Assembly (NCBI RefSeq): GCF_003865135.1 | Contig: NZ_BHZC01000001.1 | Location: 8,804,001 to 8,868,000 of the forward strand | Direction of reading: 5' to 3' | DNA length: 64,000 nucleotides | Source of the DNA: Streptomyces chrestomyceticus JCM 4735 | GTDB lineage: Bacteria > Actinomycetota > Actinomycetes > Streptomycetales > Streptomycetaceae | Shown: in pieces, positions 17,227-25,285 of the stretch | Position numbering within the stretch: the first letter of the stretch is position 1 | Layout of the letters: each line of letters begins with the position of its first letter | Program-made: the position numbers and the translations under genes | The notes under the pieces: model-generated | Databases searched by the model: none | What the model was told of the DNA's origin: nothing | What the model saw: only the letters and a program-made list of their open reading frames with translations

Positions 17227-18174
17227 TTGGCCAGAAAGATCATTCTCGACTGCGACCCCGGGCACGACGACGCCATCGCCATGCTCCTGGCGTACGGCAA
17301 TCCCGACATCGACCTGGTCGCCGTGACCACCGTGGTCGGCAACCAGACCCTGGAGAAGGTCACCCGCAACGCGCTGTCCGTGGCCCGCATCGCCGGTATC
17401 ACCGGCGTGCCCTTCGCGGCCGGCAGCCCGCGGCCCCTCGTCCGGACCATCGAGAACGCGCCCGAGATCCACGGCGACACCGGACTGGACGGCCCGGACC
17501 TGCCCGAGCCGAACATCGAGCTCGACCGCCGGCACGCCGTCGACCTCATCATCGACACGGTCATGTCGCACGAACCGGGCGAAATCACTATCGTCCCGAC
17601 CGCCGGACTGACCAACATCGCGCTCGCCGTGCGCAAGGAGCCCCGGATCGCCGAGCGCGTCCGCGAGGTCGTCCTGATGGGCGGCGGCTTCCACGAGGGC
17701 AACTGGAGCGCGGTCGCCGAGTTCAACATCGTCATCGACCCGCACGCCGCGCACATCGTCTTCAACGAGCGCTGGCCGGTGACCATGGTCGGCCTGGACC
17801 TCACCCACCAGGCGCTGGCGACCCCCGAGGTCACCAAGAAGATCGCCGACGTCGGCACCAAGCCCGCCCGGTTCGTCCTGGAACTGCTGGACTTCTTCCG
17901 CGACGCCTACCGGGAGAACCAGGGCTTCGAGTACCCGCCGGTGCACGACCCGTGCGCGGTGGCCTACGTCATCGACCCGGACGTGATGACCGTACGCAAG
18001 GCCCCGGTGGACATCGAGCTGACCGGCGGCCTCACCATGGGCATGACCGTCACCGACTTCCGCTGGCCCATCCCCGAGGACTGCCGTACCCAGGTCGCGG
18101 TCGAGCTCGACCACGAGCGGTTCTGGAACCTGGTGGTGGACGCCCTCCAGCGCATCGGCGACGTCGAGGCATGA
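17227..18174 (+). CDS. Inosine/uridine-preferring nucleoside hydrolase
   Basis: A 315-residue cytoplasmic hydrolase that cleaves the N-glycosidic bond of ribonucleosides to base plus ribose. The calcium-binding family motif DCDPGHDDAIAM opens the protein. Later come the conserved VVLMGGGFHEGNWSAVAEFNIVIDPHAA segment and HDPCAVAYVIDPD, holding the catalytic-type His and Asp. The start is TTG at 17227, which is unusual but puts the DCDPG motif at the normal distance. Its stop overlaps the MFS gene's start (ATGA), so the two are one operon for nucleoside uptake and breakdown. Confidence 0.9.
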   Translation: MARKIILDCDPGHDDAIAMLLAYGNPDIDLVAVTTVVGNQTLEKVTRNALSVARIAGITGVPFAAGSPRPLVRTIENAPEIHGDTGLDGPDLPEPNIELDRRHAVDLIIDTVMSHEPGEITIVPTAGLTNIALAVRKEPRIAERVREVVLMGGGFHEGNWSAVAEFNIVIDPHAAHIVFNERWPVTMVGLDLTHQALATPEVTKKIADVGTKPARFVLELLDFFRDAYRENQGFEYPPVHDPCAVAYVIDPDVMTVRKAPVDIELTGGLTMGMTVTDFRWPIPEDCRTQVAVELDHERFWNLVVDALQRIGDVEA

Positions 18175-19610
18175 GCGCGCCGCACCTCGCCCGGCCCGCC
18201 GCATCGACGGGCCCGGGGCGTTCCGTACGGGTCGGCGTGCTGGTCACGGCGCTGCTGACGGCCTGTGTCGCCTTCCAGCTCAACGCCAGCATGCTCAGCC
18301 CCGCGCTGAAGAGCATCGAGGACAGCCTCGGCGCCACCTCGGCCGAGATCGGGCTCACCCAGACCGCGTTCTTCACCTCCGCGGCGCTGTTCTCGCTGTT
18401 CCTGCCGCGGCTCGGTGACATCGTCGGCCGCCGCAAGGTGCTCGCCGGGATGATGGCCCTGATGGTCGTCGGCTGCATCGTGGCGGCGCTGGCGCAGAGC
18501 GTGCCGATGCTGTTCGTCGGCCGCGTCATCCAGGGCGTGTCCGGGCCGACCGTCCCGCTGTGTCTGATCATGCTGCGGGTCGAGGTCACCGAGCCCAAGC
18601 GGTACGGCACGCTGCTCGGCGTGATCACCGCGGTCAACGGCGGCATCGCCGGCATCGACTCGCTCGCCGGCGGCTACCTCGCGGACCGGCACGGCTTCGC
18701 CGCGGTCTTCTGGGCCATGGCCGTCGTCGCCGCGATCGCCGCCGCCCTGGTCGCCGTCATGGCGCCGGAGTCGAAGGTCCCCGACAGCCACCGGATGGAC
18801 TGGCCGGGCGTCCTGCTGCTCGTCGTGTCGGTCGGTTCGCTGCTCGTCGCGCTCAACGAGGCGGGCAAGCTGGCCGCCGCGAACTGGCCGCTGATCGCGG
18901 TCCTGGTGGTCGTGGCGGCGGTCGCGTTCTGGCTGTTCTGGCGCACCGAGGACCGTTCCGGGCACCCCCTGGTCGCCACCCGGCACCTGCGGCAGCGCTC
19001 GACCTGGGCGACGCTGCTGACCACGATGCTGACGATGACGGGCGTCTTCGCCGTCATGAACGGGCTCATCCCCGCCTTCGCGCAGGACGCGCAGGCCGGA
19101 CTCGGCATGTCGGCCGAGCAGTCCGCCTGGTGGACGCTCACGCCGTACGCCATCGCGGGACTCGCCATGGGCCCGATCGCCGGCCGGCTCGCCGCGACGT
19201 TCGGGTACGGGCGCATCCTGCGACTGGGCCTCGTCGGCGCGGCGGCGACCGTCGTCCTGATGATCGTCACGCTCTCCGCCCACTCCAAGGGGCTGCTGCT
19301 GGCCGCCTCCATCCTGGTGGGCATCACCTACGCGGGTGTGGCGAACATCGTGCTCAACGGGCTCGGCATCGTGCTGTCGCCCAAGGAGAACCCGGGCTTC
19401 CTGCCGGGCCTGAACGCCGGTGCCTTCAACCTCGGCTCCGGCCTCAGCTTCGCGGCCCTGTACGCGGTCAAGACCGCCGTACCGGCCGACGACCCGTCGT
19501 CCGCCTCCGGCTACACGGCCGGAATGATCGCGGGAGTCGTCATCATGGCCGTCGCCCTCGTGGCGTCGTTCCTGATCCCGAAGCCGGTGGAAGCCGAAGC
19601 ACATGAGTGA
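18171..19610 (+). CDS. MFS transporter, probably nucleoside uptake
   Basis: A 479-residue major facilitator superfamily transporter with about 14 membrane helices. It has the loop 2-3 signature GDIVGRRKVLAGMMALM and a second-half repeat GRLAATFGYGRILRLG. It is translationally coupled to the nucleoside hydrolase by an ATGA overlap, so the likely cargo is a nucleoside or base, but the superfamily alone (DHA2-like) would also fit drug export. A strong terminator follows. Confidence 0.85.
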   Translation: MSAPHLARPAASTGPGRSVRVGVLVTALLTACVAFQLNASMLSPALKSIEDSLGATSAEIGLTQTAFFTSAALFSLFLPRLGDIVGRRKVLAGMMALMVVGCIVAALAQSVPMLFVGRVIQGVSGPTVPLCLIMLRVEVTEPKRYGTLLGVITAVNGGIAGIDSLAGGYLADRHGFAAVFWAMAVVAAIAAALVAVMAPESKVPDSHRMDWPGVLLLVVSVGSLLVALNEAGKLAAANWPLIAVLVVVAAVAFWLFWRTEDRSGHPLVATRHLRQRSTWATLLTTMLTMTGVFAVMNGLIPAFAQDAQAGLGMSAEQSAWWTLTPYAIAGLAMGPIAGRLAATFGYGRILRLGLVGAAATVVLMIVTLSAHSKGLLLAASILVGITYAGVANIVLNGLGIVLSPKENPGFLPGLNAGAFNLGSGLSFAALYAVKTAVPADDPSSASGYTAGMIAGVVIMAVALVASFLIPKPVEAEAHE

Positions 19611-19630
19611 CCGCCGCTGAGCGGCACCGC

Positions 19631-19678
19631 ACGGCCCGGCCTCTCCTCGCCCGAAAACGCGAGGAGGGGCCGGGCCGT
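19631..19678. terminator. Strong rho-independent-type terminator
   Basis: A 20-base stem (19631-19650 with 19659-19678, one G-U pair) closes an 8-base loop CCGAAAAC. It lies 20 bases after the MFS stop and 49 bases before the stop of the convergent hypothetical gene, and should work in both directions. Confidence 0.9.
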
Positions 19679-19727
19679 CGTATGTGACCAGGGACATGCG
19701 CGCGATGTGGAGGGCGGCTCGGTGCTC

Positions 19728-20201
19728 CTACGGTGAGCCGAGGTCCGAGCGCATGGCTTGCCGAAGGGCCTCCAGCGCCTCGCGGAGTGCCGCTTGAGTC
19801 GCCGACCACTCCGGATCTGTGCTCACGTCAGGCTCGTCGAAGCGTTCCCGCAGGCGCAGCAGCCGCCGGAAGGCGTGCACGGCTGCGGCATCGAGAGAAT
19901 CGGGTGCCATGATGCGCATCTGATAGAGAAGCTGGAAGGCGTCGGCGGCCCCGAGGATTTCCCCGGACCGCTCGCGGCGCTCCTCCCTGGTGAGCTCCGC
20001 GCTGCGCCGCAGATCCCGGAGCCGGTGCCTCGTGAGCCAGAGTGCCGCGAGGTATTCGCTGTACAGCCGTTGCTTCGCGGCCCGCTCGCGGGAGGCATGC
20101 TCCCGATGCCATCGCGACCGTTCGCCGAGAAGGGTCGTACTGACGCCGAGAAGGGCGCCGAGCGCGGTGCCCGCGAGAGTCCCCCAGTCCACGGGGCACA
20201 T
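19728..20201 (-). CDS. Hypothetical membrane-anchored coiled-coil protein
   Basis: A 157-residue protein with one N-terminal membrane helix (WGTLAGTALGALLGVSTTLLG). A long charged helical region rich in Arg, Glu and Leu follows (ERAAKQRLYSEYLAALWLTRHRL). Streptomyces genomes carry many single-helix proteins of this shape, with no known function. ATG 20201 starts the codon-biased region. Confidence 0.65.
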   Translation of the reverse strand: MCPVDWGTLAGTALGALLGVSTTLLGERSRWHREHASRERAAKQRLYSEYLAALWLTRHRLRDLRRSAELTREERRERSGEILGAADAFQLLYQMRIMAPDSLDAAAVHAFRRLLRLRERFDEPDVSTDPEWSATQAALREALEALRQAMRSDLGSP

Positions 20202-20275
20202 CGTAGGGACGCCGTGCCTCCGGGCCCAGAGCGCGGTGTCCCTGACGCGGCCCCCTGCGCACCGTTCTACGGACT

Positions 20276-20992
20276 TCAGGCGCGCTGACCTGGGAGAGCG
20301 GTGGCGATCCGCCCGAGCAGGGCGGCCAGTTCGGCGGGCGCCGCCAGGAAGGGGGAGTGGCCGGTGCCGAGCCGTTCGACGCGGGTGGCGTTCGCGGCCA
20401 TCTTCGTCTGCATCGCGGGCTGGAGCGCCTGGTCGCCTTCGCAGATCACGTACGTGGAAGGCACGGTGCGCCACGCCGCACGGGTCACCGGCTCCTGGAA
20501 GGACCGCCGGCTCTGCTCGACAAGTTGGCCCACGGCCCGCTCGGCGACGTCGTCCGGCACGTCCCCGTACAGCGACGCACGCGGGTCCTCGAAGATGGAC
20601 GGCTGGACGCCATGGAGGTCCACGCCCTTGGACGCGTCGCGGCCGTGCAGGCTGCCGAGCGACTCGCCCTCCGACGGCATGTACGCCGTGAGGTAGACGA
20701 GGTGGGCGACGTGCGCATGGCCGACGGCGGCCTCGGTGACGGGGATGCCGCCGTAGGAGTGGCCGACGACGACCACCGGGCCCTCGATCTCGCGCAGCCG
20801 TGCCGCTATCGCTTCGGCGTCGTCGTACACACCGGCGGCGGGCGTGCCCTGCGGGCCGGAGCTGGGCAGGTCGACGGTGTGGGACGGCATGCCGTCGGTG
20901 GCGAGGGCGTCCTGCAAGGCGGACCAGCACGTGGGCCGGTGCCAGGCGCCGTGGACGAGCAGGAAGGACGGGCGGACTGCGGCGGTGGACAT
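20276..20992 (-). CDS. Alpha/beta hydrolase
   Basis: A 238-residue single-domain alpha/beta hydrolase. It shows the oxyanion strand LVHGAWHRPTCW, the nucleophile elbow GHSYGG (Ser about residue 76), ICEGDQALQP with the acid Asp, and GTGHSPFLAAP with the catalytic His. The substrate cannot be read, but sequences of this shape are usually esterase-like. AGGAG lies 10 bases before the ATG at 20992. The gene is monocistronic by spacing. Confidence 0.87.
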   Translation of the reverse strand: MSTAAVRPSFLLVHGAWHRPTCWSALQDALATDGMPSHTVDLPSSGPQGTPAAGVYDDAEAIAARLREIEGPVVVVGHSYGGIPVTEAAVGHAHVAHLVYLTAYMPSEGESLGSLHGRDASKGVDLHGVQPSIFEDPRASLYGDVPDDVAERAVGQLVEQSRRSFQEPVTRAAWRTVPSTYVICEGDQALQPAMQTKMAANATRVERLGTGHSPFLAAPAELAALLGRIATALPGQRA

Positions 20993-21153
20993 GACGGTGC
21001 GACTCCTGACGGTCGGTCGGGAAGGCTCCTCGACGGTTTCCGAAGCAGCATGCAACACGACGTACGGAGCCCTGCGCCAGCGCATTCGGCCTGCGCGGAT
21101 CCGACATCGCGCAGGCTCTGGCAGCGTGTTCCGACCCCTTCGGAGCCGTCGGT

Positions 21154-21825
21154 TCAGCCGGCCGACGTCGCGTCCTCGACCACCATCGCGACGAAGTCCG
21201 TGGCGGCCCTGCGACGGGCGAACGGGTTGCGCAGCGGACGGGAGGGAGCGGCCGGGGGCGCGGTGACGGAGCCGTGCAGACGGAGGGCCTCCTCGATCAC
21301 CGGGTGCCACTCGGGAGCGAACGTCTCCAGGGCGTAGCGGCCCGCGGCACTCTTCGAGACGATCTCCCCGGTGGCCGCCGTGTGGTGGAGACGGCTGACG
21401 CCGAGCACTCCCCAGGCCGTCGCCCAACCGCCCAGCGCGGCCAGACTCGCCAAGGACAGCGGTGCGCGGTGCGTGGTGTGCCAGCGCCGCCAGTAGCCGT
21501 CGAGGTTCCCCAGGATCCAGTCGTGCAGGGCGGCCCGGTCCACGCCGACCTCGAAGCCGCCGGGCACCGGACCGCGTGCCGGTACGGCGTGCGCCTGTTC
21601 GAGCGCCGTGACGTCCGTCGCCGAGAGGCGCTGTGCGGTGACGGCCACGAAGTCGACGTCGCTGCGCCCCGGCCGGAAATCGCCCAGGGCGAGCGACCCG
21701 GTCAGATACAGCCCTTCGACGAGGCCGGGACGCGACCGGTCCACGCTAGCCAGGAAGGCACGCACCACGGCTTCCACCGAAGGATGCGCCACACGTCTCC
21801 GCGCGCTGCCCGATTCACCGTGCAT
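21154..21825 (-). CDS. Nucleotidyltransferase, aminoglycoside adenylyltransferase-like
   Basis: A 223-residue protein with a DNA polymerase beta-type nucleotidyltransferase fold. GSLALGDFRPGRSDVDFVAV carries the Gly-Ser and the Asp-x-Asp metal ligands (around residues 43-60). A helical C-terminal half resembling the DUF4111 domain of AadA-like enzymes follows, with WATAWGVLGVSRL and SKSAAGRYAL. It would transfer a nucleotide to a small molecule; resistance is possible but unproven. GGGAGGA precedes the ATG. Confidence 0.78.
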   Translation of the reverse strand: MHGESGSARRRVAHPSVEAVVRAFLASVDRSRPGLVEGLYLTGSLALGDFRPGRSDVDFVAVTAQRLSATDVTALEQAHAVPARGPVPGGFEVGVDRAALHDWILGNLDGYWRRWHTTHRAPLSLASLAALGGWATAWGVLGVSRLHHTAATGEIVSKSAAGRYALETFAPEWHPVIEEALRLHGSVTAPPAAPSRPLRNPFARRRAATDFVAMVVEDATSAG

Positions 21826-21955
21826 GGTCCTGTGTCCTCCCGTCCGCGGGCCGCGGCGGTGGTTCCGGTCGAGTGCCCCGTGTCCCGTGTCACGCGTGGG
21901 GCGGGCGAACGGTTCCGGTGCGGAATCCGTACGCCCGCCCGCCGGACGGCCGCGG

Positions 21956-23446
21956 TCAGCGGTAGCAGTACGAGTCGGACGACGCGTCACCGCCCTGCAA
22001 GCGCGTCTGGTGGACGCGCAGCCCCCGGAAGTCCTCGCCGTGCGGGAAGAAGCGGAGGTCGGGGGTGAGGCCGCCGTGCTCCGGGTCGGCGTCGAGCTTG
22101 GCGAGCCAGGGGTGGATGCCGTCGGGGTAGAACTGGTCGTCCCACGACCCGTACAGGCTGTTGGTGAGGTAGACGCGGCGTCCGTCGCGGCTGAGTTCGA
22201 CCATCTGCGGGTCGCCGGTCAGCGGCAGGCCCGGCGCGGCCGGGTGCGGCTGCCGGGCGGTGATGCCGCCGAGCCGTACGGACGCGGTCTTGCGGGGGTG
22301 GGCGGGGTCGCGCACGTCGTACTGGTGGAGTTCGCCGGTGCCCCACGCCGACACGTACAGCCAGCGGTCGTCCACCGACAGGTTGATGTCGGTGACCAGC
22401 GGCGGCACCGCGCCGAACGGCTTGAGGGCCGGCGGCAACTCCTCCTCCTTGGCGGGCTCCGCCGGGATCGTGATGACCTTGTGCGCCGTGAACCGGCCGT
22501 CGTCCTCGCGCTGCCACCTCCACACGGACGCCGACAGGTCCGCCACGCTCACCACGACGCCCGCGAAGCCCCACGTCGCCGCCGGGTCGTGCGCGGGCCG
22601 CAGTTCCAGCACCATCTGGTGTTCGTCGCCCAGGTCGAGGCGTTGCAGGTGGCGGCCGGAGTCCAGCTCCCAGAAGTGCAGCGCGTGGCCGTACGCGCGG
22701 CCGAGCAGCAGCTCGGGGTCGACGCCGTTCTCGACCATCGACGGGGTGCCCCACTCGCTGGTCACCGCGATGTTGTGCTGGAGGTGCCACCACACGTCGT
22801 AGGCCAGGCGCTGCGGGCCGCGGTCCGTCTCCCAGGCGCGCAGCACCTCGAAGGTCTCGTGGTCGAGCAGCGCGACGCCGCCGGGACCGTCGTTGCCGTG
22901 CGCGCCGCCGAGGCAGGAGAGCAGGACGCCGCCGGGCCCGCAGTGGAGGGTGTGCGGCCGGGAGTAGCCCGCCGCGTCGGCCAGTTCGGCGGCTTCGATC
23001 ACCTTCACGAGGCGGGGGCGGGCAGGGTCCGGGCGGGTGTCGAACACGTGCAGCCGGGAGGAGCGGAGGCCCGGCACCAGTAAGTAACGCCGTTCGGGCT
23101 GGTGATGTCCCTCGTGGGCGAGGGCGCTGGAGCACGCGTTCCAGCCGAAGTGGTGGAGTTCGTCGCCGAGTCCGGGTACGTCGGCGAGGTGCAGCACCCG
23201 TCCGTACGAACTCGACGCGGGGTCGGTGTCCACGACGATCAGGGCGTCCGGGCGCCGGGCGGAGCGGTCGAAGCCGACGAGGTAGGCGAGCTTCTCCGGG
23301 GGAGCGGCGACGGCCTCGGAGGGCGTGCGGTAGAGGGTGGGGTCGGGGTGGCCCGAGGGGTGCGCCTCGGCGGTGTGACGCGGGTGGTCGGTACCGTCGG
23401 GGTGGGTGCTGGGGGAGGTTCGACCGGCGTGATCGGAAGTGGTCAT
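21956..23446 (-). CDS. Selenium-binding protein SBP56 family (methanethiol oxidase-type)
   Basis: A 496-residue cytoplasmic beta-propeller protein. Conserved SBP56 features are PEKLAYLVGFD, DELHHFGWNACSS, SRPHTLHCGPGG, SEWGTPSMVENG, LVTDINLSVDDRWLYVSAWGTGEL, GGDPQMVELSRDGRRVYLTNSLYGSWDDQFYPDG split across the last quarter, and a HGEDFRGLRVHQ end. Family members oxidise methanethiol to formaldehyde, sulfide and peroxide, often with a bound metal. The ~45-residue His/Pro/Ser/Thr-rich N-terminus is longer than in the human protein. Start ATG 23446. Confidence 0.9.
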   Translation of the reverse strand: MTTSDHAGRTSPSTHPDGTDHPRHTAEAHPSGHPDPTLYRTPSEAVAAPPEKLAYLVGFDRSARRPDALIVVDTDPASSSYGRVLHLADVPGLGDELHHFGWNACSSALAHEGHHQPERRYLLVPGLRSSRLHVFDTRPDPARPRLVKVIEAAELADAAGYSRPHTLHCGPGGVLLSCLGGAHGNDGPGGVALLDHETFEVLRAWETDRGPQRLAYDVWWHLQHNIAVTSEWGTPSMVENGVDPELLLGRAYGHALHFWELDSGRHLQRLDLGDEHQMVLELRPAHDPAATWGFAGVVVSVADLSASVWRWQREDDGRFTAHKVITIPAEPAKEEELPPALKPFGAVPPLVTDINLSVDDRWLYVSAWGTGELHQYDVRDPAHPRKTASVRLGGITARQPHPAAPGLPLTGDPQMVELSRDGRRVYLTNSLYGSWDDQFYPDGIHPWLAKLDADPEHGGLTPDLRFFPHGEDFRGLRVHQTRLQGGDASSDSYCYR

Positions 23447-23816
23447 CTTGTGGCTCTCCTCGGCTCCGTGGCCGGTTTCGCGGCCCTGCCTGCCGACCGG
23501 GCCGCACACCGCGCCGGACTGTCCGTAACAGGCGGCCGTATCGGCATGGGAACGATGCGGCGCCGGCGGGAGGGCACGCCCGGACCCGGCTCCGCGATGG
23601 CAGCGAGCCTTGCACAGGCCCTGCGCGCCGCCAAGGGCACACCGGCCCCGGACGGCCGGGCGGTGGCCGGAAGTCGCCGACCGGATGTCCGATTGTCGGA
23701 CCCGTACGCGATGATCGCGGGTACGGACCGGCCGGATCCGACCGGCCGGACCGCGCAGTGAACGGGCCGCCGAAATCCGGCGGTTGCCGTACGGGCAACG
23801 AGATACGGGGTCATTG
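23447..23816. promoter_or_regulatory. Divergent promoter region with two palindromes
   Basis: The 370-base gap between the divergent SBP56 and secreted-protein genes holds two inverted repeats. GTCCGA (23687-23692) pairs with TCGGAC (23696-23701). CCGTAC plus GCGAT (23702-23712) pairs with ATCGC plus GTACGG (23714-23726, two-base bulge). They abut each other and lie about 90-130 bases before the rightward gene. Nothing else was seen. Confidence 0.45.
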
Positions 23817-24401
23817 ATGCGACGTTTGGGCACTGTGCTGACGGCGGTCGTGCTGGCGGGCGCGGCGGTGTCGGCGACGGCGGTGTCGGCGACGGCCGCT
23901 CCGGCGTCGGGGGCCGCACCGGCCGCCGCGCCGACGGCGGCGTGCGACACCGGCGGCTGGGGGAGCGCCCTGAAGTCCGCCGACGCGCGCGACCACCAGC
24001 CGCTGAAGCAGATCAGGGCCGGCCGGCACGCCTGCTACGACCGGCTGGTCTTCGAGGTGCCGACCGCGGGCGGCAAGCCGGTCGGCTACCGGATCGGCTA
24101 TGTGAAGGAGCTGCACCAGGACGGTTCCGGCGATCTGATCAAGGTCGGCGGCGGGGCCATCCTGGAGATCCGGGTGGCGGCCCCGAGCTACGACCCGGAA
24201 ACGGGCAAGCCGACGTACCCGGGCAAGGCCGGCCAGCCGCTCCCGGGGGTGGACGTCAAGGGTTACCGCACCTTCAAGGACACCCGGTTCGGGGCCAGCT
24301 TCGAGGGCGACACACAGATAGGCCTGGGAGTCGCCAAGCGGCTCCCGTTCCGTGTCATCCAGCAGAAGAACCAGCTCATCGTGGATGTCGCCCACTCCTG
24401 A
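23817..24401 (+). CDS. Secreted AMIN-like domain protein
   Basis: A 194-residue exported protein. The signal peptide and an Ala/Thr/Ser-rich stretch occupy residues 1 to ~40, with two tandem copies of AVSATA. The mature part has CYDRLVFEV, YRIGYVKEL, ILEIRV and FRVIQQKNQLIVDVAHS, the pattern of the small beta-sandwich 'AMIN-like' domain found in many Streptomyces secreted proteins. Two cysteines (in AACDTGG and HACYDR) could pair. Function unknown. ATG 23817, or TTG one codon earlier. Confidence 0.78.
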   Translation: MRRLGTVLTAVVLAGAAVSATAVSATAAPASGAAPAAAPTAACDTGGWGSALKSADARDHQPLKQIRAGRHACYDRLVFEVPTAGGKPVGYRIGYVKELHQDGSGDLIKVGGGAILEIRVAAPSYDPETGKPTYPGKAGQPLPGVDVKGYRTFKDTRFGASFEGDTQIGLGVAKRLPFRVIQQKNQLIVDVAHS

Positions 24402-24548
24402 GCGGTGACCGACGCGCGGTACGGGCCCGCCGCCCCCGGTTCCGGGACGGCGGGCTCCTTCGGTCCGCGGGAGGCGGGCGCGGGCCGCCGCCTCCTCGCG
24501 GGTCGGGTGTCATCCGTCCGTGGATGCGGCTGCCGGCCTGGAACGGGC

Positions 24549-24590
24549 TTGCGTAACCACTGCACCTGAAGCACTATAGGTGAAGTGGTT
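24549..24590 (+). promoter_or_regulatory. Promoter with embedded operator palindrome
   Basis: TTGCGT at 24549-24554 and CACTAT at 24572-24577 make a sigma-70-like promoter with a 17-base spacer. Overlapping it, AACCACTGCACCT (24555-24567) and AGGTGAAGTGGTT (24578-24590) form a 13-base inverted repeat with one mismatch and a 10-base gap. A repressor of TetR or MarR type bound here would cover the promoter of the DHFR-like gene 90 bases on. No regulator gene is adjacent. Confidence 0.68.
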
Positions 24591-24679
24591 GCGCGCGCCG
24601 GGGGAGCCTGCCCGCGCCGCCACCACCCCACCCTGGCCGCGATGCGCCCGCCGCATCGCCAGCGGAAACGAGGACCCCT

Positions 24680-25264
24680 TTGCGCAAGCTCACTTACTTC
24701 GTGGCCTGCTCGATCGACGGCTTCATCGGCGACCCGAACGGTGACGCGTCGTCGATGATGCAGTACGTGAACGAGGAGTTCCTGGAGTTCCTCAAGACGG
24801 AGTACCCGGAGACCGTCTCCGCCGAGGGCCGCGCCGTCCTGAACTTCCACGACGCCGAGAACCAGCAGTTCGACACGGTGATCCAGGGGCGCGGCAGCTA
24901 CCAGGTGGGCCTGGACGCCGGCACCACCAGCCCGTACGGCCACCTCCGCGAGTACGTGGCCTCCCGCAGCCTCGGCACGTCGCCCGACCCGAACGTGCAC
25001 CTGATCACCGACGACCTCGTCGGCGCCGTCCGCGCCCTCAAGGCCGAGGACGGCGACCTGGGCATCTGGCTCTGCGGCGGCTCGCAGCTCGCGGGCGAGC
25101 TGCTCGACGAGGTCGACGAACTGGTGATCAAGACCTACCCGCAGGTGTACGGCAAGGGAATGCCCATGTTCGGCACGGACTTCGCGGTCACCGACTTCAC
25201 CCTGGACTCCGTCCGCACCTTCGACAACGGCGTCCTCGTACGGAAGTACAGCCGCAGGCGCTGA
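24680..25264 (+). CDS. Dihydrofolate reductase-like (RibD C-terminal) protein
   Basis: A 194-residue member of the RibD_C/DHFR-like reductase family. It shows MRKLTYFVACSIDGFIGDP at the N-terminus, FDTVIQGRGSYQVGLD in the middle and IWLCGGSQLAGELLDEVDELVIKTYPQVYGKG for nucleotide binding (quoted as a region). Such stand-alone proteins are putative NADPH-dependent reductases of unknown substrate. The start is TTG 24680, behind GAGGA, as placed by the conserved N-terminus. Confidence 0.84.
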   Translation: MRKLTYFVACSIDGFIGDPNGDASSMMQYVNEEFLEFLKTEYPETVSAEGRAVLNFHDAENQQFDTVIQGRGSYQVGLDAGTTSPYGHLREYVASRSLGTSPDPNVHLITDDLVGAVRALKAEDGDLGIWLCGGSQLAGELLDEVDELVIKTYPQVYGKGMPMFGTDFAVTDFTLDSVRTFDNGVLVRKYSRRR

Positions 25265-25285
25265 GCCGCCGCACCCGTCGCGTTC

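Noticed and set aside
20276..21825. Antibiotic resistance island
   Set aside because: Only the nucleotidyltransferase suggests it; no mobile elements or other resistance genes accompany it.
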